8,953 nt of DNA from SAR324 cluster bacterium (lineage in GTDB: Bacteria > SAR324 > XYD2-FULL-50-16). How positions within the stretch are numbered: the first letter of the stretch is position 1; every line of letters begins with the position of its first letter. Location: assembly GCA_002401295.1 (NCBI GenBank), contig NVSR01000028.1:8069-17021 (forward strand), read 5' to 3'. The position numbers and the translations under genes are program-made. Below, in pieces: positions 5,484 to 8,953 of this stretch. Below the pieces are notes generated by a model. It worked only from the letters and a program-made list of their open reading frames with translations. It was not told where the DNA came from and did no database searches.

Positions 5484-6484
5484 TGATTGATGAAGCAAAT
5501 GAACAGGCCTTATCAACGGAGTCAGACAGCTTTTTACTGATAGAAAAATCTGTTAGAAAATCCGTATATGAGGCTCGTATTTTATTATCCTATGCGGCAC
5601 AAAATGGCTTTACCATTGAGAAAGAGTTAATCAAGGTAGTTGTCGAAGCCAATCACGCCATTAGAGATAACCTGTGGACTATAGATTTGGAGACGGAATT
5701 TTGGATAGCTTTCAGGACATTAGCCACTGCCATAGCTCCGGTCAGTATTCGCAGTTTAAAAGCGACTCTGTCTCAGGAAAAAAATATTCCTCATGCTGTC
5801 AAGACCTCAGTAACCTTCCTCTTTACTCTAGTTTGCACGATTATTTTGCTCCTGTTTGGACAGATCTATTCTGGAATTGGCTTCTCCCGTTATGATGATT
5901 TGAAGAAGACAAACCTGGAGTATGAAGTGCTGATGGCCTCAGTGGAAAAACATCCCACTGAACTGAGTGATGTCTTTTCCTTAACAGCCAAGGAGTTCAA
6001 TCTAAAGCGTATCAAGATACTGCATAAAATCTGTGATCGTCTACCTGCGAGCCTTTATTGGCAGATAGACATGAAGTTGGACCCCGATACTCAGTTTTGT
6101 ACTAAGGGGGTGGAGCCCAATACTACAGCGATTTTAAAAAATATTGAGATCACTCTAGAAGCCTTCAATTCTTATTTATTACCCTTGCTCTATGGTCTGC
6201 TTGGGGCCTTGGCGTATGTTTTAAGAGCCTTGACTACTGCTATCAAAAAACTGACCTATACGAAGGAATCCTTAATTAATTACCTATTGAGATTAGCATT
6301 AGGGGCTTTGGCTGGTCTGGCCATCGGTTGGTTTTTAAAGCCTGAAGCTCAGAGCTTTCAATCGGTCCAAATGTTATCCCCCTTAGCTTTGGCTTTTTTA
6401 GCGGGATATAGTGTAGAACTGCTCTTTTCAGCCTTGGATAAAATCGTTGTGGCCTTCACTTCTTCCAAAGAACTTCGAGCTTAA
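5483..6484 (+). CDS. Four-helix membrane protein of unknown function, coupled to the exported protein
   Basis: A 333-residue protein that I cannot assign. Residues 1-105 are soluble and mostly helical. Membrane helices are predicted at about 106-128, 230-250, 268-286 and 298-318. Positive charges (R248, K255, K256, K261) between helices 2 and 3 place N- and C-termini in the cytoplasm and a loop of about 100 residues (130-229, with C184 and C206) in the periplasm. The C-terminal part, with LLPLLYGLLGALAYVLRAL and LSPLALAFLAGYSVELLFS, is the most conserved-looking segment and resembles uncharacterised bacterial membrane proteins. ATG 5483 overlaps the preceding stop as TGATG, and GGAAGAA (5472-5478) is a plausible ribosome site. 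TTG 5471 is a less likely start. The shared junction suggests the exported partner meets the periplasmic loop. Confidence 0.85.
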   Translation: MIDEANEQALSTESDSFLLIEKSVRKSVYEARILLSYAAQNGFTIEKELIKVVVEANHAIRDNLWTIDLETEFWIAFRTLATAIAPVSIRSLKATLSQEKNIPHAVKTSVTFLFTLVCTIILLLFGQIYSGIGFSRYDDLKKTNLEYEVLMASVEKHPTELSDVFSLTAKEFNLKRIKILHKICDRLPASLYWQIDMKLDPDTQFCTKGVEPNTTAILKNIEITLEAFNSYLLPLLYGLLGALAYVLRALTTAIKKLTYTKESLINYLLRLALGALAGLAIGWFLKPEAQSFQSVQMLSPLALAFLAGYSVELLFSALDKIVVAFTSSKELRA

Positions 6485-6553
6485 TTTGCTGATGAACACG
6501 GCTTAGGAATCTCGAATCAAGATGAAGTATCGTAGGAAGACTGCATGATCAGA

Positions 6554-6587
6554 TTACCTCAAGAAGTCTACCTTCTCACTGAGGTGA
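6554..6587. terminator. Hairpin between converging genes, possible bidirectional terminator
   Basis: TTACCTCA (6554-6561) pairs with TGAGGTGA (6580-6587, one G-U in RNA), and AGAAG (6562-6566) pairs with CTTCT (6572-6576), leaving a 3-base bulge (6577-6579) and a 5-base loop. It lies between the stop codons of the 5483-6484 gene and the convergent lipoprotein gene. Neither flank has a proper T-run, so termination is inferred from position and stem only. Confidence 0.4.
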
Positions 6588-6595
6588 AGGAAAAT

Positions 6596-8059
6596 TTATT
6601 CCAGCCGAATATCCTTGATTTCAACCTTTCCTTGTAAGATTAGATCAATCAGTTGATGGACATCGGCCCCTTCCTCCACGGTGATACTTTGCACGTAATG
6701 AGTTTTTTGTAGCTCCTTTAATTGGGCTACTGTTTGCTCTAATTGATCAACAGCCATTTGAATATCTTCAGGATAGATGAGTTGATAGACGACTAGTTCT
6801 TCAGCAGGTAAGTTCCTAATCAATTTACCCTTGGTGGTCAGGCGAGCGGATTCTCCGGATTTGATCATATGGACCATGCCTTCTCGTGTTTGGATTTCAG
6901 CCAAGCTTTTGAATCCGGGCTGGATCACGCTACCGGCCGGTAATGCTGCTCCTTCTTTGATTTTTCTCCAGAATCCCTTTTCTTGTTTGAGTAGGAGACT
7001 CCCTTGAATTCGGACTACGCGTGCCACTTGCTTTGGGGCCGGATCAATGAAAAAATCCGCCGAAGCTTGGCCGAACCTGCCTCTGAAAGTCACTCTGTGT
7101 GCCCCTGAGATGAGCCCTAAACGAATGAAGCCACCCCCTGGGCGGAACTCCTCTCCATCTAGAGAATATTGTAAATCCACTCCCTCCGCGAAAAAAATGA
7201 CGGGTTTTCCTGGTAGAAGGCGACTCCCATTTTGTGGTTTTTTGATTTGAGTGGCTACTTTTTTGACCGGGAGGATCAATCCGACTGGCCGAGAGTGCAT
7301 CTGCTGACCTTGCCAATTCATCGCAACAGCTCTGACTTCGTTATAACCCCTATCCAGATGTTTGACTTCAATCTGAGGTCCTACACCCAGTAAACGTTCG
7401 TAGTTCTTATTTTTTAAGACCCATGCGATGAGAGGACGATTGCCCAATCCGTCATTGACTGTTGCTTGCAGGGTCACCTTTTGATCCTCTTTCAGGACTT
7501 TGTCTAACTGAGGCTGTGTGATGCTAATATTTGCGGTAGGAGCCGTATGGAAGTAAAAGTTTTTATTAATGACTTGTTGATTAATGATCGTTTTTAGCTG
7601 CAGGCGGAAGGCCATGCGTTGCTCAATGGGGAAAGAAAATTGATTGCCCAACCGGGAAAAAAGCTTTTGCTCTTGTGTTTCCTTGAGCTGAAAGAATGTC
7701 CACCTGACTTCGTGCAGGTTATTGTTTTGAGCATTCAGTTGTATTTTTAAGGTGGAATTTAAGGGTAAAAAGAAACGGTTGTTGTGAAAGTTAAGGCCCT
7801 TAACGATTCCTTTTTCAATGAATGGATAGTTTTGTTGGTTGACTTCAAAAGACGCACTGACGGAAACTCTTCGATCAGCAGCTGCTTTTTCAGGGGGCTC
7901 TGTGGGGGCTTGTTTCTTTGTTTGCCTGGTTTGATCGAGAGTCTCTATGGGAGTTTTTTTACCTGCCGGACCGCCTTGCTCTTTGCTCGGAACGCTTGTA
8001 CAAGAAACCAGGAAAATGATACTGAAAATCAATATCAAAGCAACTCTAACTCTAGTCAT
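6596..8059 (-). CDS. Outer-membrane-type lipoprotein with C-terminal FecR-like domain
   Basis: A 487-residue lipoprotein. The signal peptide ends in the lipobox LVSC with C20 as the lipidated residue. The following T/S, with no Asp at +2, fits sorting to the outer membrane. A charged, Pro/Lys-rich linker (about 22-65) leads to beta-rich, Ig-like segments (about 66-345). A FecR-like region follows at about 346-407 (VRIQGSLLL, then GAALPAGSVI, then a short AEI strand), and a helical, possibly coiled-coil tail at about 435-455. FecR-like domains occur in envelope signalling and structural proteins; a precise role cannot be given. I chose ATG 8059 because the signal peptide begins there. The frame stays open to 8266, but that extension runs antisense to the next gene's signal peptide. 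ATG 8086 is also possible. No Shine-Dalgarno site is visible. It converges with the four-helix protein gene. Confidence 0.85.
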   Translation of the reverse strand: MTRVRVALILIFSIIFLVSCTSVPSKEQGGPAGKKTPIETLDQTRQTKKQAPTEPPEKAAADRRVSVSASFEVNQQNYPFIEKGIVKGLNFHNNRFFLPLNSTLKIQLNAQNNNLHEVRWTFFQLKETQEQKLFSRLGNQFSFPIEQRMAFRLQLKTIINQQVINKNFYFHTAPTANISITQPQLDKVLKEDQKVTLQATVNDGLGNRPLIAWVLKNKNYERLLGVGPQIEVKHLDRGYNEVRAVAMNWQGQQMHSRPVGLILPVKKVATQIKKPQNGSRLLPGKPVIFFAEGVDLQYSLDGEEFRPGGGFIRLGLISGAHRVTFRGRFGQASADFFIDPAPKQVARVVRIQGSLLLKQEKGFWRKIKEGAALPAGSVIQPGFKSLAEIQTREGMVHMIKSGESARLTTKGKLIRNLPAEELVVYQLIYPEDIQMAVDQLEQTVAQLKELQKTHYVQSITVEEGADVHQLIDLILQGKVEIKDIRLE

Positions 8060-8084
8060 AAATGAATCATTGATGTTCGCTATC

Positions 8085-8953
8085 ATGAGAATCACAATTA
8101 GTCTGTTTATCTTATTGATGTTTATCACTCCCCCTTTATGGGCAGAGATGATCGGTAGTTTAGGCCATATCAAGGGGGAGGTCCTGCTGGCAGAAGGTAA
8201 AGAAGAGTCCTTCTTTGTCCAACAAAGCCGCCTGTTGAATGCTCCTGTTACGGTAAAAACCGCCATTGATGGTGAAGCGGCAATCGCCCTACTAAATGGC
8301 AGCCGTTTGTTTTTGGCCCCGGAGACGCACTTTGAGTTAACCTCCTCTCATCAGGGGAATTTGTTGTGGGGCTCTTCCGTTTTGGTGGCCACGAATGAGC
8401 CATTTACTCTGTCTTTGCGTTCAGGACAGGTGAGGATCAGCCAAGCAACGGTACTCATCAGACAGTATGCCGGTGAAACAAAAGTACAGTCTATTACCGG
8501 AACCCCCTTCTGGGAAACTCGTGGCAGCAGAACTCCCATTCGTCCGGGTGAAGAACTGACTCTCGCTGCAAATGGAGAGGGTCAGGTAACCTCCCTAGTC
8601 TCGATGCTTCAACCTATGTTGCCTGAAAGCCCACTGTTCCTACCAAAGACAGGACCTCTGCAATTAAATTTGATCACTTATTGGTTAGCAGAGCAGGTAC
8701 CTTCCCGGTTTCAGCTCCTTCCAATCACGGGTAATTTACAAGTTGCCGGAAAAGTAAGGGCTGAGGGGGAAAAACTCATCTTGCCTCTACGTTTTATCTC
8801 TCCCGGAAAAGCTAAAGCTCTGCTGTGGACTGCCGAACAGGGGGGAGCCGCAAGCATGTTAAGCCTCGATGTTTTCGATTCTAATTCCTATAAGACTTTA
8901 CGAATTCAAACGAATCGGGGAACTCTGAGTATTCGCCTCACTGCGAAGTCTGC
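8085..8953 (+). CDS. Exported FecR-domain protein, C-terminus cut off by window edge
   Basis: At least 289 codons, open at the right edge. A clear signal peptide covers residues 1-20, ending in PPLWA before the mature E21. The next 75 residues match the FecR pattern: IGSLGHIKGEVLL, then a segment with VKTAIDGEAAIALLNGSRL, in which a Gly-Ser turn follows a short strand, then LAPETHFEL. Further beta-rich sequence follows, with no transmembrane helix. Such proteins are often encoded beside adenylate-cyclase/CHASE2 or surface-protein genes, but nothing downstream is visible. The start is uncertain: ATG 8085 gives the most typical signal peptide, ATG 8073 adds MFAI, and ATG 8016 (after AGGA) would overlap the divergent lipoprotein gene by 44 bp. 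The two divergent genes both carry FecR-like domains, suggesting related roles. Confidence 0.85.
   Translation, partial: MRITISLFILLMFITPPLWAEMIGSLGHIKGEVLLAEGKEESFFVQQSRLLNAPVTVKTAIDGEAAIALLNGSRLFLAPETHFELTSSHQGNLLWGSSVLVATNEPFTLSLRSGQVRISQATVLIRQYAGETKVQSITGTPFWETRGSRTPIRPGEELTLAANGEGQVTSLVSMLQPMLPESPLFLPKTGPLQLNLITYWLAEQVPSRFQLLPITGNLQVAGKVRAEGEKLILPLRFISPGKAKALLWTAEQGGAASMLSLDVFDSNSYKTLRIQTNRGTLSIRLTAKS

Noticed and set aside
7784..8065. 93-codon plus-strand open frame inside the lipoprotein gene
   Set aside because: It lies opposite the lipoprotein's signal peptide and linker; the sense-strand reading has a clear lipobox and domain structure, so this is an antisense shadow.
8060..8266. 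N-terminal extension of the lipoprotein frame
   Set aside because: The frame is open, but the lipoprotein signal peptide starts at 8059 and the extension is antisense to the signal peptide and FecR region of the plus-strand gene.

Overview
The window looks like part of the chromosome of a Gram-negative bacterium. It encodes a lipoprotein with a lipobox, several Sec-type signal peptides, FecR-like envelope domains and a sigma-54-type response regulator. Protein textures loosely recall deltaproteobacterial or SAR324-type lineages, but this is an impression and no marker fixes the taxon. I see no insertion sequence, integrase, CRISPR array, tRNA or rRNA.

Layout. Positions 1-742 (minus strand) hold the N-terminal 247 codons of an NtrC-type response regulator that continues off the left edge. 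A non-coding gap of about 326 bp with overlapping inverted repeats separates it from prfB (1069-2179), which encodes peptide release factor 2. prfB is interrupted by an in-frame TGA at codon 25 and needs the classic autoregulatory +1 frameshift. A rhomboid intramembrane serine protease (2189-3091) follows 9 bp later, probably cotranscribed. Next come a MarR-type regulator (3316-3753) with a perfect palindrome upstream, interleaved inverted repeats (3765-3815), and a small HAD-superfamily phosphatase (3845-4429).

A short hydrophobic protein of unknown function (4463-4792, minus) faces the HAD gene. Divergent from it is a two-gene cassette that I cannot name. The first gene encodes a small exported protein with two mature cysteines (5088-5483). 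The second is translationally coupled through a TGATG junction and encodes a four-helix membrane protein with a large predicted periplasmic loop (5483-6484). This pair is the best candidate here for an undescribed envelope module.

The right end holds two divergent genes, both with FecR-like domains: an outer-membrane-type lipoprotein (6596-8059, minus) and an exported protein running off the right edge (8085 onward, plus). Their likely starts are only about 25 bp apart and neither has a visible Shine-Dalgarno site, so their promoters must lie inside each other's coding regions or they share an unusual start arrangement.

Functionally the window mixes housekeeping translation (prfB) with regulation (response regulator, MarR) and several envelope proteins (rhomboid, small membrane protein, exported/4TM pair, FecR pair). 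No single pathway links them all.
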